Both the position numbers and the translations under genes were made by a program. The notes beneath the pieces are model-generated. The model was not told where the DNA came from. It saw only the letters and a list, made by a program, of their open reading frames with translations, and made no database searches. From JBAVEL01 sp049587715 (GTDB taxonomy: Bacteria; Bacteroidota; Ignavibacteria; UBA10030; UBA6906): a stretch of DNA of 37,579 nucleotides. The stretch's first letter is position 1. Each line of letters opens with the position of its first letter. Below, one piece after another: positions 16,709-25,794 of this stretch. The stretch lies in NCBI GenBank assembly GCA_049587715.1, contig JBAVEL010000042.1, forward strand, positions 1-37,579. The letters run 5' to 3'.

Positions 16709-19186
16709 TCAGCGAGTTCCTTTTCTGACCGGGGGTGCGGCGCGGAGCGGATCCTCGGGCCAGAAGTGCTTCGGATATCTCCCCCGCATTTCCTTCCGGA
16801 CCCCGGGATACGCCCCAGCCCAGAAGCTCTTCAAATCCCGCGTCACCGCCAGGGGCCGACCCGAGGGGGAGAGAAGTTGGATCAACACCCTCTCCCCGCC
16901 GACCGTCGGGGTCTCGGTCTGACCGAGCATCTGCTGGAGGCGCACCGACAGGACGGGCCGACCGGTTTCGTAGCCCACAGGCGCAAGCACCCCCGAGGGA
17001 AGACGGATCTTCGGGGGGGCCGTCCGATCCATCTCCTTCAGCCGGGCGGCGCCGAGACGGGCTCTCAGAATCGCATGCAGATCAAGTCCCTGCAATTGCG
17101 CCAGCCGGGTGAAGCCCGGGCAATGAGGGGTCAACCATTCCCCCAGGGAAGAGAGAAGGGTTTCTTCGGAGAGATCCGGCCATGAGAGGCCGCCAGAGAT
17201 GCGCGCTCTGGCCCATTCGCTCCGGGCCCGGACCTCACGCGCCGCCGCCGTCCAGGGAAGACACGTAAGACCCCTGCGGCGGACAGCCGCCAGGAGCTCC
17301 CCCACAACGCCCGGGGCTCCCGCCCCGAGGGGTGATTCCGAGAGGATGAGGCTCCCCAAGCGTTCCACACGGCGGGCCGCGACGCGCTGCTCCGATTCAA
17401 TCCAGGCAATCTCGTCGGCACATGTGATCCTGCCGGCAAGGGCAGAGCGGAGATCCGCTTCCTCAAGGGAAGCAGCCAGGAAAGCCTTGACCCGCCTTCC
17501 CGCGCCGTCCACTTCGGGCACTGCAAGAAAGGCGCTCCTCTCCAATGGACTCCCGCGGGGAAGCAGCACCTCGGGCCCTCCCGACAGGCGCATCCGGCCC
17601 CCCATCCGTCCTGCAATCCGGTCGGGATAGGCGAACGCCAGCAGAAACCCCGCCTGATGCGGGGACTGAGGGGTGTCTCCCACCCCCATCAAGCGGCGGA
17701 GCCGGCGGGACTCCTCCCGCACCCTGTGGAGCGGCGCCCGCCTGTCTTCCCCGCCGCTGGAAAGAAGCTCCAGACGCGTCACCAGATCAATGTCCCTCTC
17801 CATCCCCCCCGGCAGGATGTCCCGGTCCGACAGGAGGGCGGCCACGTCGCATGCCAGCGGACCCAGGCCCGCCGGGGCGGCCTGCATGAGCATGCGGGCA
17901 AGCCGGGGATGCGCAGCGATGCGGGCCATGGCGCGCCCGTCGGAGGTGATGCCCCCGGTGTGATCGAGAGCGCCAAGCTCAGACAAGAGCTCCCGTGCAC
18001 GGGCCAGTTGCGCCGGGGACGGAGCATCCGGGAAGCGAAGCTCCCCTCCCCCGCCCCCTTCCCAGCAGGCCGTTTCAAGAGCCAGTACGGCAAGATCCGC
18101 CTGCATGATTTCGGGGGGATGGGCATCGGGATGGAGGGCATGCTCCGCCTCGGTCCAGAGCCGGTAACAGACCCCCGGCGCCAGACGCCCCGCCCGCCCC
18201 GCCCGTTGCTCGGCAGAGGCCCGGGAGACGGGCACCGTGACCAGCCCCGCCATTCCCCTGCGGGGGTCAAAACGGGAGATCCGGGAGAGACCCGAATCGA
18301 TCACCACGCGGATCCCCTCGATGGTGAGGCTTGTCTCCGCAACGGAGGTGGAGAGAACAACCTTCCGCACGCCCGCAGGGGCGGGTGCGAGCGCGTCCTG
18401 CTGGAGGGAGGGATCCATGGCGCCGTGCAGGATGCAGATGCGGAAGAGCTCCCGGCCCCCCTCCTCCTCCAGAAGCCCCCTCACACGCTCGATCTCCCTT
18501 CTTCCCGGGAGAAACACAAGGAGGTCCCCCTCCTTTTCCCGCAGCGCGGTGCGGATCTTCTTTGCGACAAGGGATTCCACCTCCGGAGGGGGCGGGACCC
18601 GCTCGTAATGGATCTCCACGGGGAAGAGCCGCCCGGGGCAATCCAGCATCCGGGCACCCCCCATGAGGTCCGCCAGGGGTTCACCCCGGAGCGTGGCCGA
18701 CATCACGAGAATCCGCAGATCGGGACGTTCCCGTCCCCTGACTGCCAGACTCAGCGCAAGCCCGAGATCGGCATGGATGCTCCGCTCGTGGAACTCGTCG
18801 AAGATGACGGCGCCGGTGCCCGACAGGCACCGGTCCTCCTGGATCATCCTTGTCAGGATCCCTTCGGTGAGCACTTCAACCCGTGTGCGGGGTCCGACGC
18901 GGCTCTCGCCGCGGATTCTGTATCCCACCGATGCCCCCGCTTCCTCCCCCAGCAGCCGGGCCATGTAGGAGGCCGCCCGTATGGCCGCCAGCCGGCGCGG
19001 CTCCAGCATCAGAATCCGCCGGCCTGCCAGCCATGGCTCGTTCATGAGGGAGAGCGGGACCCGGGTGGTCTTCCCGGCGCCCGTCTCGGCCCTGAGGACG
19101 GCACATTCATCCAGGGCAAGGCAGTCCCGGAGCGCCGGCAGAACTCCTTCCACGGGAAGACCGGATGCCGAGGGCAGGGACGCCAC
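16709..19186 (-). CDS. hrpB: ATP-dependent RNA helicase HrpB
   Basis: The product has 825 residues, the normal HrpB length. It is a DEAH/RHA-type superfamily 2 helicase: Walker A ETGAGKT at 34-40, motif II DEFH at 130-133, SAT at 163-165, motif VI QRAGRAGR, then the helicase-associated region and the HrpB-specific C-terminal domain. The physiological role of HrpB is poorly defined in most bacteria. I chose GTG 19186: it lies directly beside the stop of the upstream phospholipase-D-like gene, follows a G-rich GGGGAG site, and gives a family-like N terminus. Upstream ATGs would extend into that gene. The close spacing suggests cotranscription with the upstream minus-strand gene, although the functions look unrelated. 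Confidence 0.92.
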   Translation of the reverse strand: MASLPSASGLPVEGVLPALRDCLALDECAVLRAETGAGKTTRVPLSLMNEPWLAGRRILMLEPRRLAAIRAASYMARLLGEEAGASVGYRIRGESRVGPRTRVEVLTEGILTRMIQEDRCLSGTGAVIFDEFHERSIHADLGLALSLAVRGRERPDLRILVMSATLRGEPLADLMGGARMLDCPGRLFPVEIHYERVPPPPEVESLVAKKIRTALREKEGDLLVFLPGRREIERVRGLLEEEGGRELFRICILHGAMDPSLQQDALAPAPAGVRKVVLSTSVAETSLTIEGIRVVIDSGLSRISRFDPRRGMAGLVTVPVSRASAEQRAGRAGRLAPGVCYRLWTEAEHALHPDAHPPEIMQADLAVLALETACWEGGGGGELRFPDAPSPAQLARARELLSELGALDHTGGITSDGRAMARIAAHPRLARMLMQAAPAGLGPLACDVAALLSDRDILPGGMERDIDLVTRLELLSSGGEDRRAPLHRVREESRRLRRLMGVGDTPQSPHQAGFLLAFAYPDRIAGRMGGRMRLSGGPEVLLPRGSPLERSAFLAVPEVDGAGRRVKAFLAASLEEADLRSALAGRITCADEIAWIESEQRVAARRVERLGSLILSESPLGAGAPGVVGELLAAVRRRGLTCLPWTAAAREVRARSEWARARISGGLSWPDLSEETLLSSLGEWLTPHCPGFTRLAQLQGLDLHAILRARLGAARLKEMDRTAPPKIRLPSGVLAPVGYETGRPVLSVRLQQMLGQTETPTVGGERVLIQLLSPSGRPLAVTRDLKSFWAGAYPGVRKEMRGRYPKHFWPEDPLRAAPPVRKGTR

Positions 19187-19187
19187 C

Positions 19188-19559
19188 TTACTCCCCCCCG
19201 TGCTCCCGGGGTGCGGAACGGCGGCCGGGCACGACCGGCTCCGCATAGGAGCTCTCCCAGCTCCGGAGGAAGAATGCACGCACCAGTCGCCCCATCCGCG
19301 GGCTCCGGACGGCCATGCCCGTATTGCGGGAGGCATGGAAATAGCTCCGCTCCCCGTTGCTGCTCCCCAGCCAGAGCCGGGTTCCGTCGGCAACAACGAA
19401 CTTGCAGTGGACGGTGCGGGCATAGGGTATCCTCCCCCCCGACCATTCGGGAATCACCATGAACCGCACCCCTATCCCCCGCACGGCGGCAAGCTCCTGG
19501 AGGGCCGGCTCCGAGGGTGTGGCCTTCTGCCAGTCGGAAACAATGAGACGGACCATCAC
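19188..19559 (-). CDS. Phospholipase-D-family protein, C-terminal half (probably frameshifted from the upstream half)
   Basis: The frame encodes about 123 residues with the second HKD motif of a phospholipase D protein: HCKFVVADG followed by LWLGSSNGERS. It begins GTG-ATG directly over the stop of the preceding frame and reads MVRLIVSDWQ, a beta-strand that normally lies inside the second PLD domain right after a 'GV' turn. It has no signal peptide of its own and only half a domain fold. I therefore read it as the continuation of the upstream gene in another frame, caused by a base-count change in the C/G run at 19561-19570. Translational restart producing two chains is possible but less likely. 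Confidence 0.7.
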   Translation of the reverse strand: MMVRLIVSDWQKATPSEPALQELAAVRGIGVRFMVIPEWSGGRIPYARTVHCKFVVADGTRLWLGSSNGERSYFHASRNTGMAVRSPRMGRLVRAFFLRSWESSYAEPVVPGRRSAPREHGGE

Positions 19560-20434
19560 ACCCCGGGGGCAGCGGCCCTTCGCATGGCCCCCGCGAGAGC
19601 ATCATAGCGGGATCCTCCGCGCACGAGCGGAGAGAACGTCAGAAAATGCATGCACACATCCCGCCGGGCTTCATCGAGAAGGCGGACAATCGCCGGCTCG
19701 TCCCAGCCCCCGGGGTGGGGTATGAGATGCCTGGGACTGCCCGTGGGGCTGAACACCAGGCTGTCGGAGGGTATGCCGGGGAGGGTCAGGTCCGAAAAAG
19801 ACACCCGTTCCGGCGGAGGAGGCGGCGCCGGGTTGCCCGAGGTGTCCGCCAGGCGCCAGTCGGTCTCGAAGATGGCGCCATACCACCCGGCCGCCCGCAG
19901 GTCCCGCACCCTCAGGCCGAGTTCGTGGATGTGATCCAGCGCCCTCCAGTCGAAGTTCTGACTCCCCAGGAAGACCTCTTCTCCGTCCACGACGAAGAAC
20001 TTGGCATGCTGCGTCCCGCCCGACAGACGGCTGTGCGGAAGGACGCGTACGGCGATGTTGGTCGAGCGTCCCAGGGAATCCACATCCGCGGGATAGGTGC
20101 GATACATCCTCCCGTCCACCAGAATCCGCACGCGCACGCCGCGCAGGGCGGCCCGGCGGACCTCCCCGAGGACGCTGTCGAACGCGGTACCGGGTCGTGA
20201 GGAGATGTAGAACTGCTCCACCTCGAGCGTGCGCCGCGCTCCGCCGATCATTTCTCTCCAGACCTCGGGGGTGTTCCGGATGTGGCCGTTGTCCAGGCCG
20301 GTCTCCACGGGCACGCTCTCCACGAGCTCGAACCCGGGAAACCCGGCCTGACGGGGAGGGGAGAAGGCGCCCTGCAGCAGGAAGGGTATGCAGAGGAGGA
20401 GGGCAGGCACGGGTCGATGGGGTCTTTCCTCCAA
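19556..20434 (-). CDS. Secreted phospholipase-D-family protein, N-terminal part (frameshifted)
   Basis: The frame encodes about 292 residues. A hydrophobic segment (VPALLLCIPFLLQGAF) near the start looks like a signal peptide, so the protein should be exported. The first PLD domain follows and carries HAKFFVVDGEEVFLGSQN, a full HxKxxxxD...GSxN motif. The chain stops after RRAAAPGV, in the middle of the second PLD domain; the missing part is in the next frame downstream. The two domains together would form one active site of a PLD/cardiolipin-synthase-like hydrolase or transferase; the substrate is unknown. The start is uncertain: TTG 20434 gives a positively charged n-region, GTG 20410 starts at the hydrophobic core, and TTG 20461 is the earliest. 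Confidence 0.65.
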   Translation of the reverse strand: MEERPHRPVPALLLCIPFLLQGAFSPPRQAGFPGFELVESVPVETGLDNGHIRNTPEVWREMIGGARRTLEVEQFYISSRPGTAFDSVLGEVRRAALRGVRVRILVDGRMYRTYPADVDSLGRSTNIAVRVLPHSRLSGGTQHAKFFVVDGEEVFLGSQNFDWRALDHIHELGLRVRDLRAAGWYGAIFETDWRLADTSGNPAPPPPPERVSFSDLTLPGIPSDSLVFSPTGSPRHLIPHPGGWDEPAIVRLLDEARRDVCMHFLTFSPLVRGGSRYDALAGAMRRAAAPGV

Positions 20435-20476
20435 GCTACCCCGCCCGGAGGGAAAAAGCAAACCGGAAGGGCTCGC

Positions 20477-22753
20477 TCAGAACTCGGCGCTCACACCGAT
20501 GGAAGGAAGAATCCCGATGGCGCTCTCATCGGTCTCCACCTTCCCTTCGCGGGCATTCCACCGCACGCGCCCGGTCATCCGGTTGTTGGTGACGTTCTGG
20601 ACGTCCAGATACACGATGAGACCCCACCGTGCGAAGTTCCACCTCCGATCCACCCGGAGATCCAGGGCATAGGCGCTTCCGAGGCGGCCGGAATTGTAGG
20701 CGGCCGGGTCCTGTGTTCCGTCGCTCCCAAACGGGGTGAAGGGCCTGCCCGTGGCGAACCGGAATCGCATGCTGTATTCCCACCTCTCATCGGGCTTGTA
20801 CCCTCCGCTCAGGTTGGCAATCCATTCCTGGTCGAATGCTCCCGGCCGTTCCACTCCGTCCAGGGCGGCAAACAGAGACCGCCCCCAGGTGACGCTCAGA
20901 AGACCGTACACGGGAATCTCGGAGTACTTCTTCTGGAGCAGCAGTTCCAACCCCCGGGCCATCCCCCTCCCCCCGCTCCCCAGCCGGTCCAGCCCGTAGG
21001 AGCCGAAGTTCTCCTCGGAGCCGCCGAATCCCGCGCCCGTGTTGGCGAGCACGAGGTAGGGTCTGTCCAGACTGGCGGGGTATGCACGGTAGCGCTTCAG
21101 GTACCCCTCCAGGCGCAGCTTCAGATCGGGGCGGACCAGATGTTCCACCCCCAGGACATACTGGTCCGCCCTGATCGGTGAAAGAGAGCCGTTCGCCGTA
21201 TTCCCCGCCAGCCAGAGAAAGGCGGGGGTCTGATGATAGACGCCGGCTGCGGCATTCATCGTCGTGCGGTCTCCCAGGGCCACGGAGGCGGAGACCCGGG
21301 GCCCGACGCTTACGCTGGTTTCGGTCAGATCAACCACATCCGCCCGGAGACCTCCTGTCAGGATGACTCCGCCCAACACCCGCTGGGATGCCTGAACGAA
21401 GAGGCCGGCCTTGAGTCCTGCCCCCTCCACGGTCCTCTCCGTGAAGCCGATGGAGTCCCCGAAGGAAGAGACGAATCCCGGGAGCCCGATCGCCGCATCC
21501 AGCGAGGCACGCTTCAGCGACCCTCCGAAGGAAACCTCCGTTCCGGCTCCGGGCTGGAGCACAACCTCCCCCCGCGCCCTCCATTCGCCCTCCGTGGAGA
21601 CGTTGGTAAAGAGGGGGCGGAGGGTGCTGTCCCGCTGCACGCCGTTGTACCGGATTCCATTGTAGCTCACCGATGCGGTGAGGACACCCCGGGGGAGCAG
21701 CCGCCGCCAGGAAACCCCCACCAATGCCTGGCGTTGATCCGTCCCCAGGACGCGTGAATTCTCGAACCGCTGGTCTGCGTCATCGTTGAAGAAGGAGACG
21801 TCATTCAGGGCGCCGATCCCCAGAACGGTAAGCCGGTCTCTCTCTCCCAGGGGGTAGGACGCGCGACCGTAGAAATCCCAGTATTCGGGGACAAACCCGA
21901 ATCCGGCCGCCTTGAATATGAAGTCCAGATAGCTCCGCCGCGCGGAGAACGAGTAGCTGCCGGAACCCTCCAGAGGGCCCTCCAGGTTAAGCCCGAACTG
22001 CGTGGCCGACAGCGTGGCCTTGCCCCCCAGCCGGTCGGACCTCCCCTCCCGGAGATCGATGGAGAGAACGGAGGAGAGGCGGTCTCCGTACCGTACGCCG
22101 AATCCCCCCGTGGAGAAGGCGGTCTCGCGCACGAAGTCCAGGTTGATGTAGCTGAGGGGTCCGCCGCCCGATCCCTGTGTCCCGAAATGATTGATGTTGG
22201 CCACTTCGAATCCGTCCAGGATGAACAGGTTCTCTCCGGGGGCGCCGCCTCTCACCACGAGGTCGTTTCTCCCCGGCTCCGGCTGGGCCACTCCGGGGAG
22301 AATCGAGATCGCCCGGAGGACGTCCTCAAAACCGCCGGGAGACCGCCGGATCTCCTCATAGGAGAGACGCTGGATGCTGACCGGGGCATCGGGGGACTTC
22401 CTGAAGTAGGTTCCCGTCACCTCCACCTCCCCGAGTGTGAGCTCGACCGGGGTCAGTTCCACAACAAGATCGGGGGGCCGCCCCGTCCCCACCACCACGT
22501 CGGGGACGATCCGCGAGGCGTACCCCACGAGGCTCGCACGGAGGGCATAGCTGCCGGGCTCGACCCCCTCGATGGAGAACCTGCCCGAGGCATCGGTTCC
22601 CGCGCCACGAAGGGTCCCCAGGATCTGGACGTTGACCGCGGGAAGAGGCTCACCCGTCACCTCGTCGCGCACGATGCCGGAGACGACGGCCTGAGCGGAG
22701 GCGCGGAGCACGGGCAGGGTAAGGAGGAGGATGAGAAGGGCGAGTTTGCGCAT
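20477..22753 (-). CDS. TonB-dependent outer-membrane receptor with carboxypeptidase-regulatory-like domain
   Basis: The product has 758 residues. The signal peptide (MRKLALLILLLTLPVLRASA) is followed by a carboxypeptidase-regulatory-like beta-sandwich (about 25-105, with GIVRDEVTGEPLPAVNVQ), a TonB plug domain (about 115-235, with LVVRGGAPGENLFILDG) and a long beta-barrel ending in a C-terminal phenylalanine, as outer-membrane proteins do. Such receptors import scarce nutrients (siderophores, cobalamin, glycans, peptides) using TonB energy; the substrate cannot be read from the sequence. The domain layout is common in Bacteroidota and other FCB lineages. The ATG at 22753 fits the signal peptide, although no strong ribosome site precedes it; an upstream in-frame start at 22843 would add a non-hydrophobic leader. 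It is divergent from the M14 peptidase gene. Confidence 0.88.
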   Translation of the reverse strand: MRKLALLILLLTLPVLRASAQAVVSGIVRDEVTGEPLPAVNVQILGTLRGAGTDASGRFSIEGVEPGSYALRASLVGYASRIVPDVVVGTGRPPDLVVELTPVELTLGEVEVTGTYFRKSPDAPVSIQRLSYEEIRRSPGGFEDVLRAISILPGVAQPEPGRNDLVVRGGAPGENLFILDGFEVANINHFGTQGSGGGPLSYINLDFVRETAFSTGGFGVRYGDRLSSVLSIDLREGRSDRLGGKATLSATQFGLNLEGPLEGSGSYSFSARRSYLDFIFKAAGFGFVPEYWDFYGRASYPLGERDRLTVLGIGALNDVSFFNDDADQRFENSRVLGTDQRQALVGVSWRRLLPRGVLTASVSYNGIRYNGVQRDSTLRPLFTNVSTEGEWRARGEVVLQPGAGTEVSFGGSLKRASLDAAIGLPGFVSSFGDSIGFTERTVEGAGLKAGLFVQASQRVLGGVILTGGLRADVVDLTETSVSVGPRVSASVALGDRTTMNAAAGVYHQTPAFLWLAGNTANGSLSPIRADQYVLGVEHLVRPDLKLRLEGYLKRYRAYPASLDRPYLVLANTGAGFGGSEENFGSYGLDRLGSGGRGMARGLELLLQKKYSEIPVYGLLSVTWGRSLFAALDGVERPGAFDQEWIANLSGGYKPDERWEYSMRFRFATGRPFTPFGSDGTQDPAAYNSGRLGSAYALDLRVDRRWNFARWGLIVYLDVQNVTNNRMTGRVRWNAREGKVETDESAIGILPSIGVSAEF

Positions 22754-22792
22754 CGGATTCAGGGATATTGTCTTGTTCACTGAAAACACCGA

Positions 22793-22809
22793 AAACCCCC
22801 GCGGGGTTT
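22793..22809. repeat. Inverted repeat: 7-bp stem, 3-nt loop
   Basis: AAACCCC-CGC-GGGGTTT is perfectly self-complementary. It lies in the divergent leader, 40 nt upstream of the receptor start. On the minus strand the 3' arm ends in a T-run (GGGGGTTTTC), giving a terminator- or attenuator-like appearance ahead of the receptor gene. A protein-binding palindrome is an alternative. Confidence 0.5.
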
Positions 22810-22812
22810 CAT

Positions 22813-22829
22813 GCGGGCGTTTCGCCCGC
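22813..22829. repeat. Inverted repeat: 7-bp GC stem, AAA/TTT triloop
   Basis: GCGGGCG-TTT-CGCCCGC is perfectly self-complementary and begins only 3 nt after the preceding hairpin. It would form a very stable stem in either transcript. It has no T-tail on either strand, so it is not an intrinsic terminator on its own. Confidence 0.5.
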
Positions 22830-22995
22830 GGCGGCTCTGTCATCGCTTATCGGGAATACCATGGTTGAAGAAGGGGTTGTTCGGGATGGAAGTCAAGGGA
22901 TCCTGTTGCAGTATTCCGGGACGGCCGACTTCTTGGGGTTGCGCATGTGGGCCTTTTGGCCTACCTTCCCATTTGCATCAATCCGGAGGCCTCCC

Positions 22996-25794
22996 GTGTA
23001 CAAGATTCTTCTTCCAGCACTCCTTTTCTTTTTCCTGGCGGCCCCTCCCCGGGGGGACGCTTCCGACCGGCCCGTGCGGTTCCATGGCTCCTCCCCCGGA
23101 CCCATCCTCCGCACAGGCCCCGTGGATCCCCGCATCCCTCCTCCCGACAGCATCCTGGGACATCCGCTCGGGGAGAGGCCGGTGCGGCACGGGAAGGTCC
23201 TGGAGTATATCCGGGCTCTGGAGGCGGCCACGGGCCGCGTCCGGTCCTTCCGCATGTCCGAGCCCACATACGAAGGGCGGCCCCTGACCTATGTTCTGGT
23301 CACCGACGAAGCCAATATGGCGGATCTCCCGCGGATCAAGGCCGACCTGGCGGCCCTGGCGGACCCCCGCACGATGTCGGAGGAACGGGCCCGGGACCTC
23401 ATCCGGAAGACCCCCGTGTGCGTGTGGCTCGCCTATTCCATCCATGGAGACGAGCTCTCGGGAGTGGACGCCTCCCTGGCCGTTCTGTATCATCTGGCCG
23501 CAGGGGAAGACTCCCTGACCAGGGCCGTCCGGCGGGACATGATCATCATCGTGGATCCGATCCAGAATCCCGACGGACGGGAGCGGTACCTCGCCCAGAT
23601 CGAGTCCTTCTCATCCGCCGTCCCGCATGCCGACGGACAGAGCCTCCAGAAGGGGGGGTTCTGGCCCTGGGGGAGGGGCAATCACTATCTCTTCGACATG
23701 AACCGGGATTGGTTCACCCTGGAGCTCCCCGAGTCGAGGGCGCGCATGCACGCCCTTGTGGAATGGCATCCGCAGGTGGTCGTGGACGCGCACGAGATGG
23801 GGCAGTGGGACACGTACCTCTTCTCCCCGGCCCGCGCCCCTTTCAACCTCTTCCTCACGCCGGCCCTTCGCCGATGGTGGGAGACCTTCGCCTCCGATCA
23901 GGCCGGGGCATTCGACGAGAGGGGGTGGGCATACTACACGCGTGAATGGAACGAGGAGTGGTTCCCGGGCTACGGGTCCTCCTGGCCCCTCTTCGCCGGG
24001 GCGGTGGGCATTCTCTACGAACAGGCAGGCATCGTCGGGTCGGTCAGTCGCCACGACGGAAGCATCCTGTCCTACGGAGAGACCGTGGAACACCAGTACA
24101 TCAGCAGCATGGCCAATGTGGGGACGGCGCTCCGGAACCGGGAGGGCCTGCTCCGCCATTACCACGAACACAGGAAACAGGCGGTGGAGCGGTTCGGGGG
24201 GGGAGCGCCGCGCGCGTTCCTTGTGGCTCCCGGAGAACACCCGGACCGCGCGGCGCGCCTCTGCGACATCCTGCGGAGACAGGAGGTGGAGGTCTTCACC
24301 TCCTCCCGGGGCTTCCGGCAGACCGCACGCGGCTACTACGACACCCGTGCCTGGGCGAGGGAGTTTTCCCCGGGGACGATCGTGATCCCGGCGAACCAGC
24401 CGCAGGGGTTCCTCATCCAGACCATTCTGGGATTCGATCAACGACTCCCCGACAGCTTCCTCGTGGAGGAGAGACGCGAGCTCCTCAAGAACCGCGGGAG
24501 CCGGCTGTATGAGGTCACCTCCTGGTCCCTCCTCGAGGCCTACGCCCTCGACGCCTGCGAGGCGGAGGGAGTGCCGGGCGTGCCTCTTTCCCCCTGGACG
24601 CCTCCCAACCGGAGCGGCGGGCTCATCCATCCCTCTCCCCGACAGGGCTTTCTGCTGGATGCCACAAACGAACCGGGTCTGCGGGCGGCGGTGGATCTCC
24701 TCGGGGCGGGCGTCCGGATGCACGCCGCCCGGAAGGCGCTGGATGTGGAGGCCAGGGCCTTCCCCCGCGGGACCGTCTTCATGCCCGTCCGGTCCAACGG
24801 AGAGCATCTGGCTGCTCTCCTCGACTCGGTGTGCCGGATGCACGGGGTAACCGCCGAGGGGGTGCACTCCGGGCGCGGGGCCTCCGGCCCCGACCTGGGG
24901 GGCCGGGAGCTGGAGCTTCTCCGTGCGCCCAAGGTCGCGCTCGTGGCCGGAGGCTCCACCTCGTTCACCAGCGTGGGCTGGACCTGGCATCTCCTGGACC
25001 AGAAACTGGGCGTGCCGGCCTCTCTTCTGGACATCGGTCAGATAGGCGGACTGGATCTCTCGATATACAATGTGCTGATCCTGCCGGAAGGGAGAGCATA
25101 CGCCGCGGCGCTCGGGAAGCCCGCCATCGGGAAAATCCGGGACTGGGTGGAGGCCGGGGGAACCCTCATTGCCCTGGGGAGCGGGGCCCGGTTCTGTGCG
25201 GATTCGGCGGTGGGGCTTTCGAGGGCCCGCCCCAGATCCCAGGTCCTCATGAAACTGGGAGAATACGAGCGGGCGGCCAGGAATGAAATGGAGGCGGACC
25301 GCCCCGACATCGGGTCCCTCGGGGTCTGGGAATACAGGGGGGCGGACACCTCCACCGGGCGGAAGGAACGGCGGGACCAGTCTCCGGAGGAGCTTCAGCA
25401 GGCGGATGAGATGGCCCGCCTGTTCGGCCCCCAGGGCTCCATCCTGAGGGCGGACCTGGATACGGAACACTGGCTGACGTTCGGCATGGGAGCGCGCCTT
25501 CCGGTCATGGTGACGGGAGGGACACCCCTCATGGCTCAGCACCCCCCTGTCCGGACGGTCGGGCGGTTCGCTTCGGGAGAGAGCCTGAGGATATCGGGTC
25601 TCCTCTGGCCCGAGGCGCGGCGCGCGTTCGCGCTCAGCTCCTGGTGCACCGTGGAGGAGCAGGGAAAGGGACAGGTTATCCTGTTCGCGAGCCAGCCCAA
25701 TTTCCGCTCTTCGTTCCCGGGGGCGGAACGGATGCTGGCCAACGCGGTCGTTTTCGGGCCCGGCATGGGCACACGGTGGACTCCCCCGTGGTAG
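22996..25794 (+). CDS. Secreted M14-family zinc carboxypeptidase-like protein
   Basis: The product has 932 residues. A signal peptide (about 1-22, with KILLPALLFFFLA) precedes an M14 metallopeptidase domain. Zinc ligands are His150 and Glu153 in SIHGDELSG and His266 in VVVDAHEMG, and the substrate-binding NPDGR motif is at 191-195. The remaining roughly 500 residues include two Rossmann/glutamine-amidotransferase-like stretches (about 410-520, and from about 645, where PKVALVAGGS begins), an arrangement seen in large M14 proteins of environmental bacteria. It is probably periplasmic or extracellular and trims peptides. GTG 22996 is chosen because GGAGG (22985-22989) lies 6 nt upstream and the signal peptide starts there; earlier in-frame ATGs give an implausible leader. 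The divergent TonB receptor could import its products, which is only a suggestion. Confidence 0.87.
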   Translation: MYKILLPALLFFFLAAPPRGDASDRPVRFHGSSPGPILRTGPVDPRIPPPDSILGHPLGERPVRHGKVLEYIRALEAATGRVRSFRMSEPTYEGRPLTYVLVTDEANMADLPRIKADLAALADPRTMSEERARDLIRKTPVCVWLAYSIHGDELSGVDASLAVLYHLAAGEDSLTRAVRRDMIIIVDPIQNPDGRERYLAQIESFSSAVPHADGQSLQKGGFWPWGRGNHYLFDMNRDWFTLELPESRARMHALVEWHPQVVVDAHEMGQWDTYLFSPARAPFNLFLTPALRRWWETFASDQAGAFDERGWAYYTREWNEEWFPGYGSSWPLFAGAVGILYEQAGIVGSVSRHDGSILSYGETVEHQYISSMANVGTALRNREGLLRHYHEHRKQAVERFGGGAPRAFLVAPGEHPDRAARLCDILRRQEVEVFTSSRGFRQTARGYYDTRAWAREFSPGTIVIPANQPQGFLIQTILGFDQRLPDSFLVEERRELLKNRGSRLYEVTSWSLLEAYALDACEAEGVPGVPLSPWTPPNRSGGLIHPSPRQGFLLDATNEPGLRAAVDLLGAGVRMHAARKALDVEARAFPRGTVFMPVRSNGEHLAALLDSVCRMHGVTAEGVHSGRGASGPDLGGRELELLRAPKVALVAGGSTSFTSVGWTWHLLDQKLGVPASLLDIGQIGGLDLSIYNVLILPEGRAYAAALGKPAIGKIRDWVEAGGTLIALGSGARFCADSAVGLSRARPRSQVLMKLGEYERAARNEMEADRPDIGSLGVWEYRGADTSTGRKERRDQSPEELQQADEMARLFGPQGSILRADLDTEHWLTFGMGARLPVMVTGGTPLMAQHPPVRTVGRFASGESLRISGLLWPEARRAFALSSWCTVEEQGKGQVILFASQPNFRSSFPGAERMLANAVVFGPGMGTRWTPPW

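Larger units (their letters stand above)
22754..22995. promoter_or_regulatory. Divergent intergenic region between TonB-dependent receptor and M14 peptidase
   Basis: This 242-nt region must hold the promoters for both divergent genes. It contains two adjacent perfect hairpins (listed separately) and a GGCC-TTTT-GGCC palindrome near 22950. A weak sigma70-like pair for the peptidase is TTGCGC (22939-22944), a 17-nt spacer and TACCTT (22962-22967). The ribosome site GGAGG (22985-22989) is clear. I see no convincing open frame here. Confidence 0.4.
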
